Shown here piece by piece: positions 9,064-19,349 of a DNA stretch of 64,000 nucleotides. Each line of letters begins with the position of its first letter. Within the stretch, counting starts at the first letter, position 1. The translations under genes and the position numbers were made by a program. The stretch comes from Christensenella timonensis. Its GTDB lineage: Bacteria > Bacillota > Clostridia > Christensenellales > Christensenellaceae. The notes under the pieces are model-generated. The model searched no databases, was not told the DNA's origin, and saw only the letters and a program-made list of their open reading frames with translations. The stretch is from contig NZ_FLKP01000002.1 in assembly GCF_900087015.1 (NCBI RefSeq), forward strand, positions 868,001 to 932,000. Reading direction: 5' to 3'.

Positions 9064-11403
9064 ATGAAAATTGCTGTTGTAGGCCCCAGCCCGGTGCCTT
9101 TTACAATTGGAGGCGCGGAAAATTTGCTGTGGGGAGTATGCGATTCCATCAATCGTTATACCCCACATCAGGCGGAATTGATTAAGTTGCCATTGAGGGA
9201 ATTGAATTTCTGGGATTTGATCGAAAGCTACCAGGATTTTTATCAACTGGACTTGTCGCATTTTGATCAGGTAATTGTAACAAAGTATCCTTCATGGATG
9301 GTAAGGCATCCAAATAAAATATGCTATATGATCCACACTTTGCGCGGACTGTACGACACATATTTTTCTCCTGTAACAGAAGTGAAACGGGGAATACATG
9401 AAGTGGACGCCGTTTTGGACTATATGGAAGCCAATCCATGTCCAACCGATTTAGGCCCGTTCTTTGAGCTTTTGTTATCGCTGCGGGATGCATCTGTTCC
9501 GGAAGAATATTTTATATTTCCCGGGTCGCTTATCCGGAAAATTATTCATTACCTGGATTATGTGGGACTTAGCGAAGGAGTGCAAAAGTATGCCGCTATT
9601 TCCGATACAGTAAAAAAAAGGACGGATTATTTTCCCGACGGAGCCAGTGTGGAAACGATTTATCCGCCTTCTACCTTAACCGAATTCACAACAGGTGAAT
9701 ATCAGCATCTTTTTATGGTAAGCCGGCTGGACGGGCCCAAACGAATCGATATGCTGATAAAAGCCATGAAATATGTAAAAGAAGATATTAAGCTTTACAT
9801 TGCCGGAACCGGGCCTGAAGAAGAAAAGCTAAAAGAATTGTCCAAAGGCGACGCACGCATCGAAATGCTGGGCTTTGTCAGTGATGAAGAAGTACAGGAA
9901 TATTATGCGAACAGCCTTGTGATTCCTTATTTTCCCTATGATGAAGATTACGGACTGATAACGATCGAGGCAATGATGAGAAAGAAGCCTGTGATTACCA
10001 CTTTGGATGCAGGTGGTCCGAATGAATTTGTTGTAAATGGGGAGACCGGGTTTGTCACGGAATTTGATGCGCAGAAGATTGGCGATAAGATTTCATGGAT
10101 GATTGCCCATCCGCAGGAAGCAGTGCGTATGGGAGAAAACGCCTATCAGAAAGTAAAAGAGATTACCTGGGAAAATATGGCTGCCCGGTTATTGTCGGGA
10201 ACGGGCAAGGCGCGAAAAAGGCTGACAGTTACATCTACGTTTCCAATCTATCCGCCGCAGGGAGGCGGTCAGGCAAGAATCTATGATTTGTATAAAAATG
10301 TCGCACGCTATATGGATGTGGAAATCGAGTCGTTTGGGGCAGTGAATGAACACGCCAAAAGGAACTATATCGCCTCAGGATTAACAGAGGACCGGACGGC
10401 CAAAAGCGAAAGACACCAGCAAGCGGAAACGGTAATTGAACAACAGGTGGGAATACCAATTACCGATATTGGGATGATTACTTTATCGGGGGAGACGCCG
10501 CAGTATGGAGAAAAGCTTGCCGCCTCTATCAAGAAGAGCGCTGCGGTAGTAATTTCCCATCCCTACCTTTATCCGGAAGCGAAGAAATATTTAAGCGGAA
10601 AGCCTTTTGTGTATGAAGCGCATAATGTAGAATTTTATATGAAAAAGGCAATGCTTCCACAAAGCCAAATCTCGAAGGAGCTGCTGCGGCAGGTATTTGA
10701 GGTGGAAAAAGAATGCTGCGAAAAAAGTGCGTTTATCATTACCTGTTCCGAGGAAGACAGGCAGGCATTGACGTCTCTATATGGAATCGGCGCAGATAAG
10801 ATTTTGGTTGTACCGAATGGCGTAGATACGACAAAAACCTGCTTCGTATCCATGGAGGAACGGATGCGAAATAAATGCAATGCGGGACTGCAGAATGAGA
10901 CCATAGGGATTTTTATGGGGAGCTGGCATGGCCCGAATCTTGAAGCGTGCGAAAAAATATTTGAAATAGCACCGTTGTGCCCTAATGTAAAATTTGTTTT
11001 GTTGGGAAGCCAATGCGGCTATTTCGGGGGGCGACGGCTCCCGGAAAATGTCGGCCTGATGGGAATTGTGGAAGAGAGCGTAAAAAACAAAATTTTTGCC
11101 CTTGCGGATTTTGCGCTCAACCCAATGCTTTCGGGATCGGGTACGAATTTAAAAATGTTTGATTATATGGCGGCGGGACTGCCCATCATTACAACTGAAT
11201 TTGGAACGCGGGGTATTGACAGCAAGGAACTTTTCCTGATCGCGGAACCGGTGGAGGAGATGGCGGACCGTATCAAGCATTTTGACTTGAAAAAAGAGGA
11301 CGAGCGCATCATACGGGCGAGAGAGTATGTAGAGAAAAAATTTGATTGGACCGTTATCAGTAAACCTTTTGAAGAAAAGTTGATGCAGCTGATGGAAATC
11401 TAA
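9064..11403 (+). CDS. Tandem double glycosyltransferase (two GT4 domains)
   Basis: A 779-residue protein made of two GT-B enzymes. The first (about 1-380) starts FTIGGAENLLWGV and ends with the E-x7-E segment EDYGLITIEAM and DAGGPNEFVVNGETG. The second (about 385-779) starts TSTFPIYPPQGGGQARIYDLY and contains YEAHNVEFYMKK, VVPNGVD, and the C-terminal GSGTNLKMFDYMAAGLP. A single GT4 enzyme is 340-420 residues, so this is a true fusion and would add two sugars or one sugar with two linkages. Length and motif content of both halves look intact. A bidirectional terminator follows, marking the end of this transcription unit. Confidence 0.85.
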   Translation: MKIAVVGPSPVPFTIGGAENLLWGVCDSINRYTPHQAELIKLPLRELNFWDLIESYQDFYQLDLSHFDQVIVTKYPSWMVRHPNKICYMIHTLRGLYDTYFSPVTEVKRGIHEVDAVLDYMEANPCPTDLGPFFELLLSLRDASVPEEYFIFPGSLIRKIIHYLDYVGLSEGVQKYAAISDTVKKRTDYFPDGASVETIYPPSTLTEFTTGEYQHLFMVSRLDGPKRIDMLIKAMKYVKEDIKLYIAGTGPEEEKLKELSKGDARIEMLGFVSDEEVQEYYANSLVIPYFPYDEDYGLITIEAMMRKKPVITTLDAGGPNEFVVNGETGFVTEFDAQKIGDKISWMIAHPQEAVRMGENAYQKVKEITWENMAARLLSGTGKARKRLTVTSTFPIYPPQGGGQARIYDLYKNVARYMDVEIESFGAVNEHAKRNYIASGLTEDRTAKSERHQQAETVIEQQVGIPITDIGMITLSGETPQYGEKLAASIKKSAAVVISHPYLYPEAKKYLSGKPFVYEAHNVEFYMKKAMLPQSQISKELLRQVFEVEKECCEKSAFIITCSEEDRQALTSLYGIGADKILVVPNGVDTTKTCFVSMEERMRNKCNAGLQNETIGIFMGSWHGPNLEACEKIFEIAPLCPNVKFVLLGSQCGYFGGRRLPENVGLMGIVEESVKNKIFALADFALNPMLSGSGTNLKMFDYMAAGLPIITTEFGTRGIDSKELFLIAEPVEEMADRIKHFDLKKEDERIIRAREYVEKKFDWTVISKPFEEKLMQLMEI

Positions 11404-11411
11404 GGAAACAG

Positions 11412-11450
11412 AAAAGCAGGAGCCGAATAAAAATTCGTACCCCTGCTTTT
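11412..11450. terminator. Bidirectional Rho-independent terminator between convergent genes
   Basis: AAAAGCAGG at 11412-11420 pairs with CCTGCTTTT at 11442-11450; an inner CGAAT/ATTCG helix lies in between. T-runs occur on both strands, so it can serve both the glycosyltransferase gene to its left and the minus-strand gene to its right. Confidence 0.75.
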
Positions 11451-11494
11451 TGAGGCGTTAAACTTAAACAGCTTATTTACAGATGGCGTGATCT

Positions 11495-12121
11495 TTACTT
11501 TGTCCGATAGGGTTCATTTCGGAACAGTTCAATATTCTCTGTAATGAACCCGCCTCCGTCAATTCCAAAATAGACTGCCTTCACGCCTTCTACATTATTC
11601 AGGTAGAGATCGGCGATTGCGTCCAGAACTACCGATTCATTGGCAGCGCCTAACGACGACTTGATTTCCGGTTTAAAATCAATCGTTAAGTTCCCATTAT
11701 CTAACGTAATTGACTGCGGATCAATCGGGGAATCGGCGAGACCTACGCCATATATTTGCTGTGCAATCACCTCGAGGCCGTATTTCAGCGTGCTCTCTCC
11801 CGAAACATCAACAGAAGCGGTTTCGTAACCATTTCTTTCGAGATCATAATACTGGTATTGAATAGCACCTCCTTCATAGTCTACCGGATCGTCTTCTGTC
11901 AGCGGGGGCTGGGAAGCAACCGGAGCCGGAGAGGAAAGTGCAGAAGGAGCAGCGGTATTTTGATTACCCGGAACAGATGACGTGGAAGAAGATTCAGTGG
12001 ATGGATCTGGGGATAAAGGAAGATTTGTTGCCTGCGGATTTCCCAGCACCAAGAATAAAACGATGAGACAGGCAATCACCGCCAAAATAACTATAAGTAA
12101 AACTTTCCCTTTTTTTGACAT
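11495..12121 (-). CDS. Membrane-anchored GerMN-like domain protein
   Basis: 208 residues. There is a short basic N-terminus, one membrane helix (about 7-27, VLLIVILAVIACLIVLFLVL), a low-complexity Ser/Pro/Thr linker (about 35-75), and a C-terminal domain of about 110 residues. This domain (LDNGNLTIDFKPEIKSSLG ... VLDAIADLYLNNVEGVKAVYFGIDG) resembles GerMN, a domain of sporulation and germination proteins in Firmicutes. The helix lacks a lipobox, so it is probably a signal anchor with an outside domain. A TATAAT on the minus strand at 12173-12178 could drive it. It is convergent to the preceding polysaccharide operon. The GerMN call was made by eye and could be another small beta-alpha domain. 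Confidence 0.6.
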   Translation of the reverse strand: MSKKGKVLLIVILAVIACLIVLFLVLGNPQATNLPLSPDPSTESSSTSSVPGNQNTAAPSALSSPAPVASQPPLTEDDPVDYEGGAIQYQYYDLERNGYETASVDVSGESTLKYGLEVIAQQIYGVGLADSPIDPQSITLDNGNLTIDFKPEIKSSLGAANESVVLDAIADLYLNNVEGVKAVYFGIDGGGFITENIELFRNEPYRTK

Positions 12122-12251
12122 ACCAAAATCCTTCCTTATCTGCCAGCAAACAAAACTAACTAATATGTACGTATTATAAAATAGTAGTATAAAAATACGA
12201 AAATGTAAAGGGATCCGGAGAAAATATTACGTTTTGTTAACATTTTTGATA

Positions 12252-12280
12252 TTGAAATATAATATTTTATATATTATAAT
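12252..12280 (+). promoter_or_regulatory. Sigma-A-like promoter of the cell-wall hydrolase gene
   Basis: TTGAAA at 12252-12257 and TATAAT at 12275-12280 are separated by 17 bp in a very AT-rich stretch, about 70 bp before the ATG at 12352. Confidence 0.55.
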
Positions 12281-12351
12281 CAACTACGTAACATTATATA
12301 AGATAATATTTTTAACGGGAAATATCGGATATCATTGATAGGGGAAAGAAG

Positions 12352-15300
12352 ATGACAAAAATTAGTGTTTTTAAAAGAGGAATCGCCTGGTTGCTGATGG
12401 CGCTTACCTGTGTGGCTGCGTTTGGCCTGACGACATTTACGGGAACGCAGACAGCGGAAGCCGCAGGCAGCAAGGGCGTTATTTTTATTAACCCAGGACA
12501 TTCCCCTTCTTCCAAAACTTCAGGTACCTCTGGTACAAATCCGGACGGAAGCGTTATTACCGAGGACTATATGAACGAATGGTCATCACATCTGTTGGGG
12601 AAAAAGTTACAATCTCTGGGATATACAGTTTATCTTACAAATATCATGACCTATTCCTCAGACCTTCCGGTGATCATTACAACGCCACCGGCATCCAACA
12701 ACGATTATGGCGGAAGACAATATCAATTCAGGGACAACCCGGAGAACGGTACAAAGGGAGAACTCATTCCCGCCTGCAACAATCCGTCAAGCGTGAATCC
12801 AAGCGTTACGGTGAAGCCGGATCTTATTATTACGATGCACCGTAACTCCGTGGAGGGAAATTCTACGTCGAACGGTTTGCTGGTAGGCTATTCCACCCAC
12901 ACCGGAGACGGGCGTTCAAGCGATATTGTTACGCGTTCCAAATATGCTTCCGATCAAATCAGTGCGCAGTTTTCCACCAACATGAAGAGTTATTTCAAAA
13001 GCAGCAATTCTGTCACATGGATATCCAATTCGATCATCAAATATTCGCTGGCGCCGTCTATTATTATCGAGGCGGGCTTTATGACCAATGCCAGCGATTT
13101 GGCGAATATGCAAAAAACTGCCTGCCAGACGGCGCTGATGGATTCCATCGCGAATGGGGTGGAAAGTTTCTTTGCAAAATACCCGACAAGCAACACCAAT
13201 ATAGCCGGTATTTACTATAATGCTGATACTACTACGGCCAAAACAAGCTTTGATGTTTCCGCTGTGATCAACGGAAGCGCAGCCGGCGCGGAAATGGTGA
13301 TCTGGAATACAAATTATGACAGGGCAACAACCGGCTATACTTATAAAGCGACGAAATTATCCGACGGCGGCTGGCACGTGACTTTTGACCAGAAAAAGCA
13401 TGGAGGCTTGCCGGGGAAATATTCAATTGAGGTTTATGCTTTAGACGCGAAAGGGAACCGGGTCGCTTCAGATTATAAATATGTGACGACTACCACGGAC
13501 TTGACGAAACCGACGACAAAGGGTATTTATTACGATGCAGACAGCACCACGGCAAAGACGAAGTTTGATATCTCGGCCGTGGTGGAGGCAGGCGTAGACA
13601 GGGATATCTCCAAGGTGGAAATCACGGTTTGGAATACAGATGTAGGCCGCAGTCAAACGAGCTATACCTATAGTGGGCAGAAGCTTTCGGACGGCGGTTG
13701 GCATGCAACCTTCGACGTTAGTAAACATGGCGGGAAGAGCGGGAAATATTCCATCGAGGTCTATGTCACCGATAATAAAGGCGTAAGGCATGCCACGACG
13801 TATAAATATGTGACGCTGCAAATCAGCGAGCCAACGGGGACAATCTATTATGACGCCGCCAGCACGACGGATAAGACGAAATTTGATATTTCCGCTGTCG
13901 TGAAGCCCGGTTCCAGCGATATTTCAAAGGTAGAAATTGAAGTATGGAATGCAAGCGTGGGAAAAGCACAGACGAGCTATACCTATGCCGGGCAGAAGCT
14001 TTCGGACGGCGGTTGGCACGCGACCTTTGACGCCTACAAGCATGGCGGGAAAGGCGGTACGTATACCATTAAGGTATACGCAACAGATAGCGAGGGAATC
14101 CGCTATGAGGTTGCAGAAAAGAATGTGACGGTGAATATCGCCAAGCCAACAACGACAGGAATCTATTATGATGCTGACAACACGACAAACAAGACGCAGT
14201 TTGACATTTCGGCAGTCGTAAAAGCAGGCTCGAATGATATTTCCAAGGTGGAAATCACGGTTTGGAATACAGATGTAGGCCGCAGTCAAACGAGCTATAC
14301 CTATAGTGGGCAGAAACTTTCGGACGGCGGTTGGCACGCAACTTTCGATGCCTATAAGCATGGCGGAAAGGGTGGGAAATATTCCATCGAGGTTTACGTA
14401 ACAGACAGCAAGGGAGTACGGTATGATACGATCTACAAATATGTTACCGTAAATATTATTCCACCGACGGCAGCCATTTATTATGACACCGCCAGCACGA
14501 CAACGAAGACGAAATTTGATATTTCAACAGTTGTCACGCCCGGTTCGAATACCATTTCCAAAGTGGACATTGAAGTTTGGAATGCAAGCGTGGGACAGAG
14601 TCAAACGAGTTATACCTATGCAGGGCAAAAGCTTTCGGATGGCGGCTGGCATGCAACATTTGACGTCAGCAAACACGGCGGAAAAGGCGGCACGTATACC
14701 ATTAAAACATACGTGACGGACAGCAAGGGAGTGCGGTATGAACTCGCGCAAAAGGATGTGGCTGTAACCATAACCAAGCCGACATTGTCAGGCATTTATT
14801 ACGATGCCAACAGCACTACCAACAAGACGAGCTTTGATATTTCGGCGGTTGTAAAGAAAGGGACATTTGATATTTCCAAGGTGGAAATTACAGTCTGGAA
14901 TACAAATGTAGGACGTTCCCAGACCAGTTATACCTATACCGGACAGAAGCTTTCGGACGGCGGCTGGCACGCGACATTTGATGTTAATAAGCATGGCGGG
15001 CAGTCTGGGCAGTACTCGATAGAAGTATATGTGACGGACAGCGCAGGAGCGCGTTACGACACAAGCTTTAAATATGTCAATGTGAAGACGGGCGTAACGC
15101 CGATCATGGGAACAAGCGAAGCAACGGTTGCCCAGATGGTGAACTTCTACAATGCAAGTAAGAAGACCTATCCTACTTATTATACGCAGCGTGGAGTGAA
15201 TCTTCAGCAGTTTGCACAGCTTTACTATGACGTATGCAAAACGGAAGGTGTGCGCGCCGAAGTCGCCTGGGCGCAAATGTGCCTCGAAACGGGTTACCTG

Positions 15301-16521
15301 CAATTTGGTGGAGACGTTAAGATTGGACAGTTCAATTTTGCGGGCCTCGGTGCAACGGGAGGCGGCGTCCCGGGATTTGACTTCTCTGCGGTCTACGGGG
15401 ATAACGCAAATGGAATCAAGCATGGTATCATTGGCCATGTACAGCATTTGAAATGTTATGCCTGCTCGGATGCAGTTGTATATAAAGACAGCGCCGGAAA
15501 GCCGATTGACCCAAGATGGGCGGACTACCTGCGCGGAAAATCCCCATCGGTAGAAGGCCTTTCGGGAACGTGGGCTGCCAGCGGAACTTATGGGCAGGAC
15601 ATTGTGGATATGATGGACCGTATCCTGGCACAGGCAAAGACGATGACAGCAAGCAGCACAATGGATGTACTGGAGGAAATGGAACCAGTTCCGGCTCCTT
15701 CGAATGAAGCGGTCAATACACCAGATATGGACGAAGCTGCACCTTCCGCGACACCAGCTCCTGAAACAACGGAAGAGCCGATAGAGGAGACGGAACCGGA
15801 TTATGCGATTATGCGGCAAGGGGAAGAGATTGGCGCAGTGGAAGAACAACTGGTGAATTATTACATTGAAAATGTGAAAGGTTTGCCGATGGAAGTAAGG
15901 GATAAGGCCGGAAACATCCTGCCTGTCGACGCCCAAACGGGATTCCCGCAATATTACGGAATGTCGCTTGAAGAATTTGTACGGCTTTACATGGAAGAGG
16001 CGAGAGCGGAAGGCGTGAATCCGGAAGTCGCTTTTGCACAGGCAATGATAGACACCGACTTCCTGCGGTTTGATAACGGCAATGACCTTGCAATCGAGAA
16101 TTACGTGTTCAGTGCGGAAGATGTGTCGGTGGAAAAACCGGGTGGAATCATCAGCTATGCAACGGTGAGAGAAGGCATCAGAGCACAGATACAGCATCTG
16201 AAATGCTATGCTTCGATGGATGACTGCGTCAGGACTGTTGTGGATCTGCAATGGCAGGAGGATATCCGTGGAACTATAAAAGATGCGGCGCTTTTGGGCG
16301 GCGGGGTATGGTATCAGGATGCCGGATATGGTGAAAAACTGGTGGATGCCATCAAGAAAATTCTGGAACAGCCAGGACAAATCCGTTATCTTGAAGTACA
16401 GCCGGAAGAAAGAAAAATGCCATCTGAACCTACCCCGGAACAACAGCAGAATGAAGAGAATACGGAGCAGCAGGAATTAGCAGAGCCGGACGCCACGCAA
16501 ACAGAGACACCAGCAGAATAA
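12352..16521 (+). CDS. Secreted N-acetylmuramoyl-L-alanine amidase with GBS-Bsp-like repeats and two glucosaminidase-type domains
   Basis: A 1389-residue cell-wall hydrolase. Parts in order: a signal peptide (about 1-37, ending AEA-A); an Amidase_3 domain (about 40-280) with FINPGH, an EDYMNEW segment, ITMHRNS and the catalytic-type IIEAGFMTNASDL; six repeats of about 105 residues (about 286-920; GBS-Bsp-like, each with SDGGWH and KHGG); and a GH73-like glucosaminidase domain (about 930-1100) with MCLETGYLQFGG and QFNFAGLG. A Pro/Glu/Thr linker leads to a second, diverged copy (about 1165-1340) where the ETGYLQF motif reads DTDFLRF. It would cut the peptide bond to muramic acid and perhaps the glycan strand. 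It stands alone between its own promoter and a terminator. Confidence 0.9.
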   Translation: MTKISVFKRGIAWLLMALTCVAAFGLTTFTGTQTAEAAGSKGVIFINPGHSPSSKTSGTSGTNPDGSVITEDYMNEWSSHLLGKKLQSLGYTVYLTNIMTYSSDLPVIITTPPASNNDYGGRQYQFRDNPENGTKGELIPACNNPSSVNPSVTVKPDLIITMHRNSVEGNSTSNGLLVGYSTHTGDGRSSDIVTRSKYASDQISAQFSTNMKSYFKSSNSVTWISNSIIKYSLAPSIIIEAGFMTNASDLANMQKTACQTALMDSIANGVESFFAKYPTSNTNIAGIYYNADTTTAKTSFDVSAVINGSAAGAEMVIWNTNYDRATTGYTYKATKLSDGGWHVTFDQKKHGGLPGKYSIEVYALDAKGNRVASDYKYVTTTTDLTKPTTKGIYYDADSTTAKTKFDISAVVEAGVDRDISKVEITVWNTDVGRSQTSYTYSGQKLSDGGWHATFDVSKHGGKSGKYSIEVYVTDNKGVRHATTYKYVTLQISEPTGTIYYDAASTTDKTKFDISAVVKPGSSDISKVEIEVWNASVGKAQTSYTYAGQKLSDGGWHATFDAYKHGGKGGTYTIKVYATDSEGIRYEVAEKNVTVNIAKPTTTGIYYDADNTTNKTQFDISAVVKAGSNDISKVEITVWNTDVGRSQTSYTYSGQKLSDGGWHATFDAYKHGGKGGKYSIEVYVTDSKGVRYDTIYKYVTVNIIPPTAAIYYDTASTTTKTKFDISTVVTPGSNTISKVDIEVWNASVGQSQTSYTYAGQKLSDGGWHATFDVSKHGGKGGTYTIKTYVTDSKGVRYELAQKDVAVTITKPTLSGIYYDANSTTNKTSFDISAVVKKGTFDISKVEITVWNTNVGRSQTSYTYTGQKLSDGGWHATFDVNKHGGQSGQYSIEVYVTDSAGARYDTSFKYVNVKTGVTPIMGTSEATVAQMVNFYNASKKTYPTYYTQRGVNLQQFAQLYYDVCKTEGVRAEVAWAQMCLETGYLQFGGDVKIGQFNFAGLGATGGGVPGFDFSAVYGDNANGIKHGIIGHVQHLKCYACSDAVVYKDSAGKPIDPRWADYLRGKSPSVEGLSGTWAASGTYGQDIVDMMDRILAQAKTMTASSTMDVLEEMEPVPAPSNEAVNTPDMDEAAPSATPAPETTEEPIEETEPDYAIMRQGEEIGAVEEQLVNYYIENVKGLPMEVRDKAGNILPVDAQTGFPQYYGMSLEEFVRLYMEEARAEGVNPEVAFAQAMIDTDFLRFDNGNDLAIENYVFSAEDVSVEKPGGIISYATVREGIRAQIQHLKCYASMDDCVRTVVDLQWQEDIRGTIKDAALLGGGVWYQDAGYGEKLVDAIKKILEQPGQIRYLEVQPEERKMPSEPTPEQQQNEENTEQQELAEPDATQTETPAE
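13207..15090 (+). repeat. Six tandem coding repeats of about 315 bp (GBS-Bsp-like domains)
   Basis: Repeat starts lie near 13207, 13522, 13840, 14158, 14473 and 14788. Each unit encodes I-Y-Y-D-A-x-S-T-T, FDISAVV, VWN, SYTY-x-GQKLSDGGWHATFD, KHGG and YSIEVYVTD. The first copy is the most diverged; copies 2-6 are close at both protein and DNA level, which points to recent internal duplication. The repeats are probably wall-binding or spacer modules. Confidence 0.9.
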
Positions 16522-16531
16522 AGAAAGATAG

Positions 16532-17629
<1,098 letters not shown>

Positions 17630-17642
17630 TCGTGGTGATATT

Positions 17643-18548
17643 ATGAAAGCCCTGATAACTGGAGCGGCAGGATTTGTTGGAACCTATCTGGCGGAAGAAT
17701 TAGAAAACAACGGAATTCAGACGGTTGGAACGGATCTTGCAGGCGCGGACCGCAACGGGAACCTACTGGACGTCAAATGGGTGGAAAATGTTGTGGCTGA
17801 AACAACGCCCGACTATATTTTCCACTTGGCAGGACAGTCTTCCGTGGGTTTTTCGTGGGAGAATCCGCAATGCACGATAGAGATTAACGTGAACGGCACA
17901 CTGAATCTGTTGGATGCTGTGCGAAGTGCGAAAAAAGCGGTCCGCATGGTCATAATCGGCACTTCGGATGAATATGGCCCGGTAGCGCCCGGGGACTGCC
18001 CAATCAAGGAGTCTCTTGCCCTAGAGCCTGTAAATCCCTATGCTGTTTCCAAAGCAATGCAGGAGCAAATGGCATTGCTTTACCAAACGGCGTATGATCT
18101 TGATCTTGTTGCAACGCGGTCTTTTAACCATACCGGGCCGGGCCAGAAAAAAGGCTTTGTAATCCCGGATTTTGCCTCTCAAATTGCAGAACTGGAAAAA
18201 CATGGAAAAGGAACCATACGTGTAGGAAACTTAAGTGCGAAAAGAGATTTTTCTGATGTGCGGGACATCGTCCGCGCCTATCGTTTATTGGCACAAAAAG
18301 GGAAGCGGGGCGAAATTTACAATGTCGGGTCTGGACAAAGCTATGCGATACAGGAGCTTTTGGATGCGCTGGTGGCAATGTCGGACGCCGATATCACAAT
18401 CGAAAAAGATCCCGAAAAGTTCCGGCCGATTGACCTCCCTGTGATCCAGGGAGATATCCAGAAGCTGACAAATGACACGGGATATGTACCGGAAATCGGG
18501 ATAGAAGAAACGCTTAAAGCTGTTTTGGATTTTTGGAGAAAGGCATAA
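17643..18548 (+). CDS. rmd: GDP-4-keto-6-deoxy-D-mannose reductase (GDP-D-rhamnose synthase)
   Basis: 301 residues of the extended short-chain dehydrogenase type: GAAGFVG at the N-terminus, GTSDEYG, NPYAVSK (catalytic Y-x3-K), then RSFNHTGPGQKKGFVIPDFASQI, RDFSDVRDIVRAY and YNVGSGQ. These last segments fit bacterial Rmd proteins better than GDP-fucose synthase. The product would be GDP-D-rhamnose. Its place directly after gmd (13 bp) and before wzm/wzt mirrors the A-band D-rhamnan locus of Pseudomonas. A different 4-keto-reductase or an epimerase giving another deoxysugar is possible. Confidence 0.8.
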   Translation: MKALITGAAGFVGTYLAEELENNGIQTVGTDLAGADRNGNLLDVKWVENVVAETTPDYIFHLAGQSSVGFSWENPQCTIEINVNGTLNLLDAVRSAKKAVRMVIIGTSDEYGPVAPGDCPIKESLALEPVNPYAVSKAMQEQMALLYQTAYDLDLVATRSFNHTGPGQKKGFVIPDFASQIAELEKHGKGTIRVGNLSAKRDFSDVRDIVRAYRLLAQKGKRGEIYNVGSGQSYAIQELLDALVAMSDADITIEKDPEKFRPIDLPVIQGDIQKLTNDTGYVPEIGIEETLKAVLDFWRKA

Positions 18549-18561
18549 GGAACATTTATAT

Positions 18562-19335
18562 ATGAACGGTTTTAAAGAACTTTGGGATTACCGGGAGATG
18601 CTGGGCAGTCTCGTCAAAAAAGATTTGAAAACCCGATACAAGGGTTCTATTCTGGGCTTTTTGTGGACTTTTATCAATCCATTGCTGCAGCTTTTGGTGT
18701 ACTCCTTGCTGTTTTCCGTTATTATGAGGAACGGAATTGAGAATTATGCAATGTTTTTGTTCGTAGCCCTGGTTCCGTGGCTGTTTTTTTCCACGTCTCT
18801 TCTGGCCGGCGCGGGCAGCATACGGGGAGCGCAAGGACTGATCGAGAAGATATATTTCCCGCGTATCATTATTCCGATTTCAGTGGTATGCAGCAATTTT
18901 ATGAATATGCTGTTTTCGTTCATCATTGTCTTTTTAGCACTCGTTTTTACAGGCGTAGGCGTGAGTGCAGCTGTGATAATGCTTCCGCTTATTATGGTGA
19001 TAGAATTCTTTTTCGCCCTGGGTTTTACCCTGATTGTATCGGCTGTCAATGTCTATTTCCGCGATCTGGAATATATTCTGGGGATACTGACGCAGGTCTG
19101 GATGTATTTAACGCCTATACTTTATTCGGTCGAACAAGTGCCGGGGCAGCTCCAAAGCGTTTTGGCCTTTAATCCAATGTCGAGTGTCATTATTGCATAC
19201 AGGGATATTTTGTTTTACCAGAAATTTCCTGATATGAGCACACTTGTTACTACTGTATTATGCGCTGTGGTAGCCCTTGTTATCGGGGTGCTTATATTTA
19301 ATAAGTTGCAGCGGAATTTTGCCGAAGAACTGTAA
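18562..19335 (+). CDS. wzm: Polysaccharide ABC exporter permease (Wzm/TagG type)
   Basis: 257 residues with six predicted membrane helices and the ABC-2 permease signature near the N-terminus, LVKKDLKTRYKGSILGFLWTF. Later segments such as NPLLQLLVYSLLFSVI and YLTPILYSVEQVP are typical of the RfbD/TagG/Wzm group, which moves complete undecaprenyl-linked glycans across the membrane. It starts 13 bp after rmd with AAGGA upstream and is followed 14 bp later by its ATPase. The partner ATPase has a long C-terminal domain, which favours O-antigen-like export over teichoic-acid export. Confidence 0.88.
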   Translation: MNGFKELWDYREMLGSLVKKDLKTRYKGSILGFLWTFINPLLQLLVYSLLFSVIMRNGIENYAMFLFVALVPWLFFSTSLLAGAGSIRGAQGLIEKIYFPRIIIPISVVCSNFMNMLFSFIIVFLALVFTGVGVSAAVIMLPLIMVIEFFFALGFTLIVSAVNVYFRDLEYILGILTQVWMYLTPILYSVEQVPGQLQSVLAFNPMSSVIIAYRDILFYQKFPDMSTLVTTVLCAVVALVIGVLIFNKLQRNFAEEL

Positions 19336-19349
19336 TGGAGTACAAATAA

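Noticed and set aside
10235-10459. Small minus-strand open frame inside the double glycosyltransferase.
   Set aside because: It is a shadow frame without start signal or motif.
14788-16443. A 551-codon open frame on the minus strand.
   Set aside because: It lies wholly inside the cell-wall hydrolase gene on the other strand; its composition (many His, Arg, Phe, Cys) is typical of an antisense shadow, and it crosses domain borders.
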